From Elusimicrobiota bacterium (GTDB lineage: Bacteria; Elusimicrobiota; Elusimicrobia; FEN-1173), in the NCBI GenBank assembly GCA_016722575.1, contig JADKIY010000007.1:18503-82502 (forward strand): a stretch of 64,000 nt of DNA, read 5' to 3'. The notes beneath the pieces were generated by a model. It saw only the letters and a list, made by a program, of their open reading frames with translations. It had not been told where the DNA came from and searched no databases. Below, in pieces: positions 1 through 11,832 of the stretch (its first letter is position 1; each line of letters opens with the position of its first letter). Both the position numbers and the translations under genes were made by a program.

Positions 1-57
1 CCACAACGGCGCCGCCATCAAGGCGGCCAGCGCTCCCATCGAACCCCGGTGTCTCAT
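1..57 (-). CDS. Start of a secreted protein running off the left edge (partial)
   Basis: An open frame begins with ATG (complement of 55-57) and stays open for all 19 codons to the window edge. The peptide begins MRHRGSMGALAALMAAPLW, a short basic start followed by an Ala/Leu-rich stretch, which looks like the front of a signal peptide. No strong ribosome binding site is visible. It would be divergent from thyX. Only the leader can be seen, so no function can be given, and the call could be chance. Confidence 0.35.
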   Translation of the reverse strand, partial: MRHRGSMGALAALMAAPLW

Positions 58-120
58 GGGAAAATCATACACCCTTTTCCGACCTTCTTCAAAAGGAAAG
101 CGCTCCGCTCCCCGCTCGGT

Positions 121-149
121 TTGACGGTTCTTGCCGCCTTTGGTAGACT
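121..149 (+). promoter_or_regulatory. Sigma70-type promoter of the thyX-purA-carA operon
   Basis: TTGACG (121-126), a 17-base spacer and TAGACT (144-149), with a TG one base before the -10 (extended -10). The same two boxes with the same spacing lie before the AAA+ ATPase gene on the minus strand (33897-33925), which supports both. The start would be near 156, giving a leader of about 60 bases. Confidence 0.7.
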
Positions 150-182
150 GGTGCGGGTCCGACAACCGTTGGTCCCCACCCT

Positions 183-199
183 CCGCCCGCTCCGGGCGG
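183..199 (+). promoter_or_regulatory. Leader hairpin just before the thyX ribosome binding site
   Basis: CCGCCCG (183-189), loop CTC, CGGGCGG (193-199): a perfect 7-bp GC hairpin in the leader, ending 7 bases before AGGAA (206-210). No T-run follows, so it is not an obvious terminator. It may stabilise the message or affect ribosome access. Confidence 0.5.
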
Positions 200-219
200 T
201 CACATAGGAACAAAAACCC

Positions 220-1818
220 GTGAACGCCGAGTCTGCCGTGGCCGACGCCGCCGACCAAAGGCTTTACCCCTCCCCCGAACCCCTGGTTCGGCTGGCCAAC
301 GCGTTCCACGACCCTTTAAACAACGCCGTGGCCACCGCGCGGACCTGCTATTCCCCCCGGGTGATCACCGCCGAGGAAGTGGGCCGGGACGAAAAATCCC
401 GGGCCCAGCGGGACGCCATCGCCGACAGCACCTACAAAGCCGGGCACCACACCACCCTGCAGCACGCCACCTTTCAATTCGTCCTGGAGCGGGTGTCCCG
501 CCAATTCATTTGGTCGTTCCTGCACAGCCATCCCTTTTACAATTCCGAGCAGGTGAGCCAGCGTTACGTCACCGTGGGGCCCGACACGTTGGTGACGCCG
601 CCCTTGGCCGGCCGGGCCCTGGACCTCTACCGAGAGACGGCCGCCCGGCAGATGGACGCCTACCTTCGATTGACCGACCTGCTCCGTCCCGCGGTCGAGC
701 GGGAATACAAAAAGATCTTTCCCCTGCGCAACCCGGCCGAAAAACCCTGGGCCAAGTTCGTCCAACGCAAAGCCCAGGAGGTGGCCCGCTACGTGTTGCC
801 GGTGGCCACCCACGCGCACCTCTACCACACCGTGAGCGGGTTGACCCTCCATCGCTACCACCGAATTTGCCAAAGCTTCGACACCCCGCTGGAGCAACGG
901 GTCGTCGTGGGCAAAATGATCGACGCCGTGCGGGCGGTGGACCCCGCCTTTGTCGACCGCATGGAAGACCCGATCCCCCTGGACCAAACGCCCGAATACC
1001 GGTGCTTCCAGGAATTCCACGGGTCGGCGTCCCCCGCCCGGGCGTTCCTGAAAGAATTCGATCTTCGTTTGGGCGGTTTGAGCTCCAAAATGGTGGACCA
1101 CAAAGCCAACGGCGAAGCCGTCTTGGCCCAGGCGGTGCGGTCGGTCCTGGGCGTGCCCCGGGCGGCCTTGTCCGACGACGACGCCATCGACCGCGTGTTG
1201 AACCCGGCCCGGAACCCCTATTTGTCCGAAGCCCTCAACCTGGGCGGTCACGCGAAACTGCTCCGCACCATGGTCCACATGCATTTCACCTTCGCCAAGA
1301 AGATTTCCCACACGGCGGACAGCCAGGACCAGCGCCACCGGATGACCCCGGCCTCCCGCCCCGTGCTTTCGGGCCACTTCGTGCCCGACACGCCCGATTT
1401 CATCACGCCGGAATTGATCCGCCATTCCCCGGAGGCCCAGGCCTTTTACGAGGGGAATCTCACGGCCCTCTGGGGCAAGATCGGGGAATTGCTGAACCTG
1501 GGCGTGTCCCGGGAAGACGCCCTCTATCTTCTGCCCAACGCCGTCAGCGTCCGGTTCGAGGAATCCGGCGATTTGTTGAATTTCCACCACAAATGGACCA
1601 AACGGTTGTGCTACACCGCCCAGGAAGAAATCTGGCGGACGTCCAAGGAAGAAGTGGATCAGCTGGCCCGGGTGGCCCCGCGCGTCGCGCGGCACCTGGG
1701 CGCCCCCTGCGCGCTCCGCGCGGCGGCGGGCGTCCGTCCCTTCTGCCCCGAGGGCGATCGGTTTTGCGGGGTGCTCGTTTGGAAAAAACCCGTCGCGGCT
1801 TACGAAAGGATTCTGTAA
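220..1818 (+). CDS. thyX: FAD-dependent thymidylate synthase, double-length form
   Basis: Makes dTMP from dUMP using methylene-tetrahydrofolate and FADH2. At 532 aa it is about twice the usual ThyX and carries two ThyX-like halves. The first has GHHTTLQHATFQF (residues about 75-87), like the family GHxS..EH..FxF, and SEQVSQRYV (about 109-117), like the substrate-binding NExSxRY, but the RHR triad normally just before it is replaced. The second half has QRHR near residue 371 followed by MTPAS. Activity may therefore need both halves. Long ThyX proteins of this type are known in Chlamydiae and some related or candidate phyla. Start is GTG with AGGAA nine bases upstream. The stop abuts the purA ATG, so the two are co-transcribed. 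Confidence 0.9.
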   Translation: MNAESAVADAADQRLYPSPEPLVRLANAFHDPLNNAVATARTCYSPRVITAEEVGRDEKSRAQRDAIADSTYKAGHHTTLQHATFQFVLERVSRQFIWSFLHSHPFYNSEQVSQRYVTVGPDTLVTPPLAGRALDLYRETAARQMDAYLRLTDLLRPAVEREYKKIFPLRNPAEKPWAKFVQRKAQEVARYVLPVATHAHLYHTVSGLTLHRYHRICQSFDTPLEQRVVVGKMIDAVRAVDPAFVDRMEDPIPLDQTPEYRCFQEFHGSASPARAFLKEFDLRLGGLSSKMVDHKANGEAVLAQAVRSVLGVPRAALSDDDAIDRVLNPARNPYLSEALNLGGHAKLLRTMVHMHFTFAKKISHTADSQDQRHRMTPASRPVLSGHFVPDTPDFITPELIRHSPEAQAFYEGNLTALWGKIGELLNLGVSREDALYLLPNAVSVRFEESGDLLNFHHKWTKRLCYTAQEEIWRTSKEEVDQLARVAPRVARHLGAPCALRAAAGVRPFCPEGDRFCGVLVWKKPVAAYERIL

Positions 1819-3108
1819 ATGTCCACGCTCATCGTTGTCGGCGCCCAATGGGGCGACGAAGGCAAAGGAAAAATCGTCCACCTGCTCGGCAAAAAAGCCG
1901 ATCTCATCGTGCGTTACCAGGGCGGCAACAACGCCGGCCACACGGTCGTTTTTGACGGAAAGCATTTCGTCCTCCACCAAATCCCGTCGGGCATTCTCCA
2001 GCCCGGCAAAACCTGCCTGATCGCCAACGGCGTCGTCATGGACCCCTGGGCCCTCCGGGAAGAGGCGGATTTCCTGGTGTCGCGGAAAATCCGCGTGTCG
2101 GGGCGCCTTTTCATCAGCGCCTGGGCCCACTTGATTTTGCCCTACCACCGCCACCTGGACGCCCTGCGGGAATCCGGCAGCGGCAAGATCGGCACGACCA
2201 AGCGCGGCATCGGCCCCGCCTATTCCGACAAAGTCGGCCGCGTGGGCATCCGCCTGGCGGACTTCATGGACCGTCAGGCGTTTCACGATTTGGTGGAGCA
2301 GAACCTTCAGGCCAAGGCCCCGTTGTTGACGAGCCTCGTTTCCCTGGACAAGTTGCGGGAGGAAACCTACAGGGACGAAGACGCCCTCCGCGCCTTCTTC
2401 AAGCCGCTGGTGGCCGACACCCCGGGGCTCTTGCAAAAAGCTCTCCAGAAAAAGAAAAACATTCTTTTCGAGGGCGCTCAGGGAACCTTGTTGGACGTGG
2501 ATTTCGGGACCTATCCGTTCGTGACCTCCTCCAACCCCATCGCGGGGGCGGCCTGCGTGGGGTCCGGCGTGGGGCCGGCCTTCATCGACGAAGTGTTGGG
2601 CGTGGTCAAGGCCTACACCACCCGGGTGGGCGACGGGCCGTTCCCCACGGAATTGAACGACGACTTCGGCAAGTCCCTGCGGGAGCGCGGTCAGGAATTC
2701 GGCGCCACCACGGGGCGTCCCCGCCGCTGCGGGTGGTTCGACGCGGTCGTGGTTCGCCACGCCGTGCGGATCAACGGGCTGACGCGCCTGTCGTTGACGA
2801 AACTGGACGTCTTGGAAGGGGTGGACCCCATCCGGGTTTGCGTCGCCTACAAAGTCGACGGAAAACTCGTGAAGGATTTTCCCGCGTCCCGTCGGGAACA
2901 GCAAATCGCCCAGCCGGTTTACAAAAACCTGCCGGGATTCCAAGGGCCCGTCAAGGGGATCACCCGCTACGACAAATTGCCCAAGACGGCCCAACGTTAC
3001 GTCCGGTTTCTCGAAAAAGAAGTCGGGGTTCCCATGACGCTCATCTCCATGGGCCGCAGCCGGGAGGAGACCATCGTGATGGACAAGAAATTCCGGTGGG
3101 TGCCGTGA
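1819..3108 (+). CDS. purA: Adenylosuccinate synthetase
   Basis: Joins IMP and aspartate using GTP, the first committed step from IMP to AMP. The 429-aa length is normal. Visible family motifs are QWGDEGKGK near the N-terminus (GTP-binding loop with the catalytic Asp), GGNNAGHT, KRGIGPAY, and TTGRPRRCGWFDAV in the C-terminal third. ATG follows the thyX stop directly with no gap. The last codons overlap the carA start (GTGA). With thyX and carA upstream and downstream it forms a nucleotide-synthesis operon under the promoter at 121-149. Confidence 0.97.
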   Translation: MSTLIVVGAQWGDEGKGKIVHLLGKKADLIVRYQGGNNAGHTVVFDGKHFVLHQIPSGILQPGKTCLIANGVVMDPWALREEADFLVSRKIRVSGRLFISAWAHLILPYHRHLDALRESGSGKIGTTKRGIGPAYSDKVGRVGIRLADFMDRQAFHDLVEQNLQAKAPLLTSLVSLDKLREETYRDEDALRAFFKPLVADTPGLLQKALQKKKNILFEGAQGTLLDVDFGTYPFVTSSNPIAGAACVGSGVGPAFIDEVLGVVKAYTTRVGDGPFPTELNDDFGKSLRERGQEFGATTGRPRRCGWFDAVVVRHAVRINGLTRLSLTKLDVLEGVDPIRVCVAYKVDGKLVKDFPASRREQQIAQPVYKNLPGFQGPVKGITRYDKLPKTAQRYVRFLEKEVGVPMTLISMGRSREETIVMDKKFRWVP

Positions 3109-4226
3109 AGGCCGTACTCGCTCTCGAAACGGGGCGCGTCTTCGAGGGCCGCGCCTTCGGCGCCTCCGGGGACACCGAGGGGGAAGTGGTCTTTTGCACC
3201 GCCTTGACCGGGTATCAGGAGATATTGACCGACCCCTCCTATCAACGGCAGATCGTCGTGATGACGTACCCCCACATCGGCAATTACGGGACCTCCGACG
3301 CCCTGAACGAATCGAAAAAGCCCCACGTGGCCGGTTTCGTCGCCCGGGAGTTCAGTCCCCTGGCCAGCCACTGGGGCTCCACCGCCAATTTGGAAAGCTT
3401 CATGAAAACCCACGGGGTGATCGGCATCGACGGCCTGGACACCCGGGCCCTGGTGCGCCACCTTCGGGACGTCGGCGCCTGCCGGGGAATTATTTCAACG
3501 TCGACGGAAAAGCCCAAAGCCCTCGTGGAACGGGCCAAAAAATCCGCCGCCATGGTCGGGGCCGATTTGGTGCGGGAAGTTTCCTGCGCCAAGCCCTACC
3601 CCTGGACCCCCGGAAAACCCGGGAACGGGGCGGCCCGCCGCGTGGCCCTGATGGATTTCGGCGTCAAATACAACATCATGAACTCCCTGGCCGCTCTGGG
3701 GTGCGACGTGACGGTGTTCCCCGCCACGACCTCCTTGCCGGATCTGCTCGCTTTTAAGCCCGACGGGGTGATGCTCTCCAACGGCCCCGGGGACCCGGCC
3801 GCCGTGACCTACGCCATCGATACGCTCAAGGGGTTGATCCGCCACAACGAAGGGGCCGCCGCGCCGATTCCGGTGTTCGGGATTTGCCTGGGCCACCAGT
3901 TGCTCGGGTTGGCCCTGGGCGGAAAAACCTACAAGCTGAAGTTCGGCCACCGGGGCGCCAATCACCCCGTGAAGGATTTGACCACGGGAAAAGTGGAGGT
4001 CACCACCCAAAACCACGGGTTCGTGGTGGACATCGACTCCCTGGCCAAGGGCGACGTGGAACTCACCCACATCAACTTGAACGACAACACGCTGGAGGGC
4101 CTCCGTCACAAGCGCCTCCCGATTTTCTCGGTTCAGTACCATCCGGAGGCGGCGCCGGGGCCCCACGACGCCCACTACCTCTTTGACCGGTTCTTGGGCC
4201 TGATGAAGGAGTCCGCGCGGCCATGA
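3105..4226 (+). CDS. carA: Carbamoyl-phosphate synthase small (glutaminase) subunit
   Basis: Hydrolyses glutamine and passes ammonia to CarB for carbamoyl phosphate, feeding arginine and pyrimidine synthesis. 373 aa. The N-terminal CarA domain is recognisable (ALETGRVFEGRAFG, TGYQEILTDPSY). The class I glutaminase domain has the nucleophile Cys in GICLGHQLLG (about residue 261) and the His/Glu pair in QYHPEA near 344. The GTG start at 3105 overlaps the purA stop; a longer upstream reading in the same frame would run deep into purA and is not credible. The stop overlaps the next ATG (ATGA). carB is 2.8 kb downstream rather than adjacent. Confidence 0.96.
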   Translation: MKAVLALETGRVFEGRAFGASGDTEGEVVFCTALTGYQEILTDPSYQRQIVVMTYPHIGNYGTSDALNESKKPHVAGFVAREFSPLASHWGSTANLESFMKTHGVIGIDGLDTRALVRHLRDVGACRGIISTSTEKPKALVERAKKSAAMVGADLVREVSCAKPYPWTPGKPGNGAARRVALMDFGVKYNIMNSLAALGCDVTVFPATTSLPDLLAFKPDGVMLSNGPGDPAAVTYAIDTLKGLIRHNEGAAAPIPVFGICLGHQLLGLALGGKTYKLKFGHRGANHPVKDLTTGKVEVTTQNHGFVVDIDSLAKGDVELTHINLNDNTLEGLRHKRLPIFSVQYHPEAAPGPHDAHYLFDRFLGLMKESARP

Positions 4227-5836
4227 ACAAAGCGGCGGTCCTCCTGGTTCTGGCCTTGGGCGCGGCGCCGGCCGCGGCGGCGGTGTCGACGGACACCGTG
4301 GCCGCTTCCGTGGCCGTTTCGTCTTCCGTGTTTATGCAGACCGGGGTGGCCATCGATACCCGGAACAACGTCCATTTGGTTTACGTGGACACGGCCACCT
4401 TGACCTTGAAATACGCCCAACTGGCCAACGGAACGACGACCTGGACCCTCTCCAGCGTATCGGCCGCCCAAGTCGGTCCCCAATGCGCCCTGGCCCTGGA
4501 GGGCGGGTTGTCCCCCCACGTGGTCTATTACCAAACGAACGGCACCCCGGCGGTGATGCACGGCCGGCTGAGCGGCGGTTCCTGGTCCACCGACACGGTG
4601 GAGGCCTTCACGGGCACGAACACCTTTGTCTCCATCGCGGTGGGCGCCGATCGGAATCCCCGGGTGGCCTACTACAACAGCGTTTCCTCTTCCACGGTCT
4701 TCGGCGCCCGGAGCGCCGGGGTGTGGAGCACGTTCACCGTGGTGACGAGCACTTTCGGCGGCCCGGTGGACCTGGCCCTGACCTCCGCCGACAGCGCCCG
4801 GATCGCTTTGGTGAACGGGTCGACCGTCACGAGCTTCCGGGAATTGTCCTACGCCCGGCAAACCGGCCCATCGGCCTTCTCGGTTTCCACCCCGTTTTTC
4901 ATCGGAACGGACACCACCACGCTGGGGGGCCTGGCCCTCGCCCTGGACAGCCTGGGCCAGGCGCACGTGGCCGTCTACGACACCTTCAGCGACGGCTTGG
5001 ACTACGTCGAATTCGACGCCGCGGGGAGCACCATCGCGGCCGTCGTCGTGGATTCCGGCCCCGGCACGGGTTTTTTCTGCGACATCGCGGTCAATTCCGC
5101 GGACGACCCGCGAATCGTTTATTTTTCCACCGCCGGGTTGAAAACAGCGACCCGGAGCGGTTCCTGGGCCCCAACGGTTTTGGACACGGGGACGGTGGTG
5201 GGCGTGGGCGCCGCCCTCGCGTTCAATCGGTTCGATCACTATCTCGCCGGTTACTTGAACGCGGACCTTTCGGAAGCCAAGTTTTTGACCGACGCGATCC
5301 GAAACTTGTCCATTGCCGGGACCGTGTTGGATTTCTCTTTCGCCCCCATCCCGGGGGTGACGTTGTCCCTGTCGGGGAACATCGCTTCCACGGCCGTTTC
5401 CATTTCCTCGGTGACCGGGGCCTATTCGGCCGACCACCTGTTTGAGGGGACCTACGGGATGGCGCCCACGTTGGCCGGCTACTCCTTTCAGCCCACGGGG
5501 CGGTCCTACAGCGTCTTGCAGTCCAGCCAAGCGGGACAAAACTATCAAGGCGGACCGGTCTCGGTGAGCACGGTGGGAAATCTTTTCAATCCCTTGGCGG
5601 GGGAATCGGCGACGCTCAATTTTTCGGTCGTGCCGGGCCGCGTTTTTGCCGGGGTGTATACCCTTCAGGGGCGGCCGGTCAAAACCTTGTTGGACGAGGA
5701 CAAATCCGCCGGCAATTACAGCGTGACCTGGGACGGCCGCACTTCGGACGGCGACGTGGTGGCCAGCGGGATTTACCTGGTGCGGTTTGAAACCGACGCG
5801 CTGAAAAAGATCGTGAAAATGGCGGTGGTGAAGTAA
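4223..5836 (+). CDS. Secreted protein with a FlgD-type C-terminal sorting-like domain
   Basis: 537 aa with a clear signal peptide (MNKAAVLLVLALGAAPAAAA). The middle (about residues 40-370) has repeated LALD/VAYYN-like segments suggesting a beta-propeller or similar beta-rich fold. About residues 375-445 resemble a carboxypeptidase-regulatory-like Ig domain. The last 70 residues match the FlgD Ig-like/T9SS-type C-terminal pattern: YTLQGRPVKTLL, then GNYSVTWDGR, then ASGIYLVRFE. The same tail type occurs at 55955-56575. It is translationally coupled to carA (ATGA) and followed two bases later by an outer-membrane protein gene. No enzymatic function is evident. Confidence 0.75.
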   Translation: MNKAAVLLVLALGAAPAAAAVSTDTVAASVAVSSSVFMQTGVAIDTRNNVHLVYVDTATLTLKYAQLANGTTTWTLSSVSAAQVGPQCALALEGGLSPHVVYYQTNGTPAVMHGRLSGGSWSTDTVEAFTGTNTFVSIAVGADRNPRVAYYNSVSSSTVFGARSAGVWSTFTVVTSTFGGPVDLALTSADSARIALVNGSTVTSFRELSYARQTGPSAFSVSTPFFIGTDTTTLGGLALALDSLGQAHVAVYDTFSDGLDYVEFDAAGSTIAAVVVDSGPGTGFFCDIAVNSADDPRIVYFSTAGLKTATRSGSWAPTVLDTGTVVGVGAALAFNRFDHYLAGYLNADLSEAKFLTDAIRNLSIAGTVLDFSFAPIPGVTLSLSGNIASTAVSISSVTGAYSADHLFEGTYGMAPTLAGYSFQPTGRSYSVLQSSQAGQNYQGGPVSVSTVGNLFNPLAGESATLNFSVVPGRVFAGVYTLQGRPVKTLLDEDKSAGNYSVTWDGRTSDGDVVASGIYLVRFETDALKKIVKMAVVK

Positions 5837-5837
5837 C

Positions 5838-6806
5838 ATGCGGCGCGTCGCGCTTTGGGCCGTCGTTCTGGCGCTCGGCGCCTCCCGGGTTTGGGGGGCT
5901 TCCGATCCCCGAACGGCCGGGAATTCGCTTTTGGAAACCGCCGACGCCCGGGTGACGGGTCTTTCCGGAGCCGCGACGGCTCTCACGGGGGACGTGGGGG
6001 TCTCGGCCGTCAATCCCGCCGCCGTGCCCACCCTGGTGGGCGCCGAAATCTCAACCCAATTCGAGTCCGCGCCGGGCGACGTTCGAACGGGCTTGGCCAG
6101 TTTCGGCCGTGGGAACGGGCGCGCGGGCTGGGCGCTCACGGCGGTTTATTTCGATGCCGGAAAAATCGATATTGTGCCGGTGAGCGGGTCGCCGTACACC
6201 CGCCGGGCCCAGCAGGACCTGGTGGGCGCCCTCACGGGCGGGTTTACCCTCGGGGAAAGCCTCCGACTGGGGGTGGCCGCCAAAGTCCTTTCCTCGACCT
6301 TGGTGGGCGACTATCACGCCGCGGCCTTCGCCGGGGACGGCGGGTTTCAGTGGGACCTGTCGAAACATCTCGCCCTGGGAGCGGCCGTGACGAACGCGGG
6401 GTCCGAATTGACCTACCGGGACCAGGGCGATCCCCTGCCCACGGAGTACCGGGCCGGGGCGGCCTTGAAGTTCGAGATGGGAAGCGGCGACGAGTCCGAT
6501 AATACGGACGCGCCGTGGTACACGAAGGTCCGGTCGGATAAAAACTATTTGACGATCACCGGCGACGCGATCACCGACCGTTTCGGCGGTGTGACGGGGG
6601 CGGTCGGCCTGGAATGGGATTACGCCCACCGGGCGATTCTGCGGGGCGGCGCGCGGGTGGGGCAAGCGGGCGACAGCTTTTCGGCCGGACTCGGTTTTTG
6701 GATGAAGGGGGGACGGCTGGATTACTCCTTCCAGGCGGTGGGGGATTTGCCGGACCGCCACCGCGTGACCGTGTCGTGGTTTTGGAAAAAGAAATCGGAA
6801 CAATAA
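5838..6806 (+). CDS. PorV/PorQ-like outer-membrane beta-barrel protein
   Basis: 322 aa with a signal peptide (LWAVVLALGASRVWG). The mature N-terminus has the pattern of PorV/UPF0164 proteins: RTAGNSLLETADARV, then GLSGAATALTGDVG, then VNPAAVPT. Alternating Gly/aromatic strands follow to a terminal VTVSWFWKK. In PorV-containing lineages such proteins act in export or anchoring of proteins with a C-terminal sorting domain, and the neighbour just upstream has such a domain, so the two may work together; that link is inference. It lies two bases after the preceding stop, in the same transcript as carA. Confidence 0.7.
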   Translation: MRRVALWAVVLALGASRVWGASDPRTAGNSLLETADARVTGLSGAATALTGDVGVSAVNPAAVPTLVGAEISTQFESAPGDVRTGLASFGRGNGRAGWALTAVYFDAGKIDIVPVSGSPYTRRAQQDLVGALTGGFTLGESLRLGVAAKVLSSTLVGDYHAAAFAGDGGFQWDLSKHLALGAAVTNAGSELTYRDQGDPLPTEYRAGAALKFEMGSGDESDNTDAPWYTKVRSDKNYLTITGDAITDRFGGVTGAVGLEWDYAHRAILRGGARVGQAGDSFSAGLGFWMKGGRLDYSFQAVGDLPDRHRVTVSWFWKKKSEQ

Positions 6807-6850
6807 ATTTTTGACCCGGCCCGGGGGAATCCCCGCGGCGCGGATTTGGA

Positions 6851-7010
6851 AGTTGACTCAAAACCGCTCTTCGGAAACGGGATTCATTTCTCCGGCCTGC
6901 GTCGTCGCTGCTCGTCGGTTTCAGGCCGCAAAAGGGCCTGCTCCCTTCTCGCGCCTCGACTCGGCGCGGATAAATGAATCCCTTTCTCGACGATCGGTTT
7001 CGAGGCAACT
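6851..7010. repeat. 160-bp imperfect palindrome between the PorV-like gene and carB
   Basis: The whole span is an inverted repeat centred at about 6930.5. The outer ends AGTTGACTCA (6851-6860) and CGAGGCAACT (7001-7010) pair at 8 of 10 positions. The next 29 bases (6861-6889 against 6972-7000) pair at 24 of 29, including a perfect 10-bp stretch GGGATTCATT/AATGAATCCC. A perfect apical hairpin CAGGCC (6922-6927)/GGCCTG (6935-6940) sits at the centre, offset by one base. It ends about 25 bases before the carB start. It could be a MITE-like or palindromic repeat element, or an RNA hairpin in the carB leader. No second copy was seen in this window. Confidence 0.8.
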
Positions 7011-7036
7011 TCTAGGAAAGCGAAGGCTCGTTTCCC

Positions 7037-10360
<3,324 letters not shown>

Positions 10361-10858
10361 GTCCTTGGAGGGGCCGCCCCTTCCTTCGCGGGAGGCCGCG
10401 CAAAGGTGGACCGTCTTCTTCTCCGATCGGTGGGCCCCAATCGGATCCCGTCCATTCTTTCCAATCACGGCTTTTTTTCGTTCCCGGTGCTCGTCCCGAG
10501 CCGATCGGCGGCGACCGTCCAATTCGCTAAAGAGGGAAAGCCGGTGCCCCCGTTGGCCTTAATTGTCCGCTGTTTGATTGCGACTCCACAGGAGGTTTTT
10601 ATCTCCTGACGGTGAAAGGCCTCCGGAAGGCCCGGAGTCGGTTCCTCCGAGGGCTCACCGCCGCGGGATTCCCCAACCCGTCTTTGCCGGTTCCCTGGCT
10701 GTCGCGGAACGCCTCCCCGCCCTCATTGATCGAAGCGAATCGTTGGAACTTTTTTCCCTTGCGCATTCGCCCAAACCCGTTAAATAAGACAAATTTTGCC
10801 AGCTATTGCGCCCGGGCCGAAGGGGGGATACGCTTGGGGAGACGAGTCCGGGGGGGGT
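10361..10858. other. Non-coding stretch between carB and the first pilin gene
   Basis: No convincing gene. TCCGAT (10422-10427) and ATCGGA (10440-10445) can pair, with a T7 tract some 30 bases later, a poor terminator for carB. Small hairpins AGGAG/CTCCT (10590-10607) and GGCCT/AGGCC (about 10619-10633) follow. A possible pilin promoter is listed separately. Confidence 0.5.
10759..10786 (+). promoter_or_regulatory. Possible promoter of the first pilin gene
   Basis: TTGCGC (10759-10764), 16-base spacer, TAAATA (10781-10786), about 70 bases before the pilin ATG. Both boxes are imperfect. Confidence 0.35.
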
Positions 10859-11335
10859 ATGGGGTCCTTCAAGCCGAGGCGGGGGTTTACTCTCATTGAG
10901 TTGATGTTGGTGGTCGCCATCATCAGCCTTCTGGCGGCCATTGCCATCCCGAAGTTCGGCAATCTGGTCATCAAAGCCAAAGAGGCCGCCATCAAAGGGC
11001 ACCTCGGCTCCCTCCGTTCCGCCATCCACATTTATTACTCAAACAACGAAGGGTTTTATCCGCAAAATATCGTGGGAATGCTCCTGGACCAGCAAGCCAT
11101 TCGAAAATGCCTGGTCCCGAATTACATCGACAATATTTCGTTGTTCGAAATTCCGACGGTTCAACACGCCTACGGCCTTTCAAGCATGGACGCCCAGGGG
11201 GTCCTCAATTACACCGTAACCGATTTTTGGTATGCGGCCGGCTGCAGCACATGGAAATACAACCAATCGATAGGGTTGCTCTCGGCCAGTTGTTCCCACC
11301 AAAACACCTCCGGAAAAACCTGGAGTTTGGAATAA
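10859..11335 (+). CDS. Type IV pilin / GspG-like pseudopilin precursor
   Basis: 158 aa. The short basic leader MGSFKPRRG is followed by the prepilin peptidase site and the pilin helix (FTLIELMLVVAIISLLAAIA, then IPKFGNLVIKAKEA), with Glu at mature position 5. Cleavage would be between Gly and Phe. The C-terminal domain contains the GspG-like SAIHIYYSNNEGFYP motif and several Cys residues. ATG 10859 is preceded almost directly by a G-run; the frame stays open upstream but no longer start would place the prepilin site sensibly. It would be a subunit of a pilus or type II-like pseudopilus; pilT is at 40002. A close paralogue is at 23408. GspG itself and a major pilin cannot be told apart here. 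Confidence 0.85.
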   Translation: MGSFKPRRGFTLIELMLVVAIISLLAAIAIPKFGNLVIKAKEAAIKGHLGSLRSAIHIYYSNNEGFYPQNIVGMLLDQQAIRKCLVPNYIDNISLFEIPTVQHAYGLSSMDAQGVLNYTVTDFWYAAGCSTWKYNQSIGLLSASCSHQNTSGKTWSLE

Positions 11336-11832
11336 TGGAATCCCCCTCGCCCCATTCCGGGGGTCCGCTTGGCCCGAGTTTTAAAATGCCGAGGGTCGGG
11401 GCGTTCTGCTATTAAGGTAGGCCTGGAAGGCGGGTGTCTCTATCCGTCCAAAGACGACCGGAGGCCCTCCCGGCTATTAAGCGACGGCACCCCGGCTGGG
11501 GAAAAATCAAGGCTCCGGGGAATCCGAATTTCCATTTCGGGCCACAAGCGACGGCTTGTCAACTCGCCCCAGCCACTCCATGCAAAAAGATGGCCGGGTG
11601 GATTTCGTTGTCTCCTTTTTCCGAAAATAAGCCATTTAAAGCGTCCAATCGCCTTCCCAAGATCCTTTTCACCAATCCATTTACAATATATTTGAAAGTC
11701 CGTTAAATTCGATTTACATTTTATTTGCGTGCATTTTACCGTTTGTTAAGAAATCATTAAGCCCCATGGCGCATTATAATCCCCGCATCTCGGTGGTTGC
11801 ACGTGTTTCAAAATCGCGTGACGGAGGATCAA
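11336..11832. other. Non-coding stretch with an AT-rich promoter region
   Basis: No gene seen. The right half (about 11600-11800) is clearly more AT-rich than its surroundings and should hold the promoter of the repeat protein. A TTGAAA (11692-11697)/17 bases/TACATT (11715-11720) pair and a perfect TATAAT (11775-11780) are candidates. Confidence 0.5.
11775..11780 (+). promoter_or_regulatory. Consensus -10 box upstream of the tandem-repeat protein
   Basis: A perfect TATAAT, 52 bases before the ATG at 11833. No good -35 stands at 16-18 bases upstream, so a -10 only is claimed. Confidence 0.45.

Noticed and set aside
316..2994. 892-codon open frame on the minus strand
   Set aside because: It mirrors thyX and purA in a GC-rich genome; it has no family motifs and conflicts with two clear genes.
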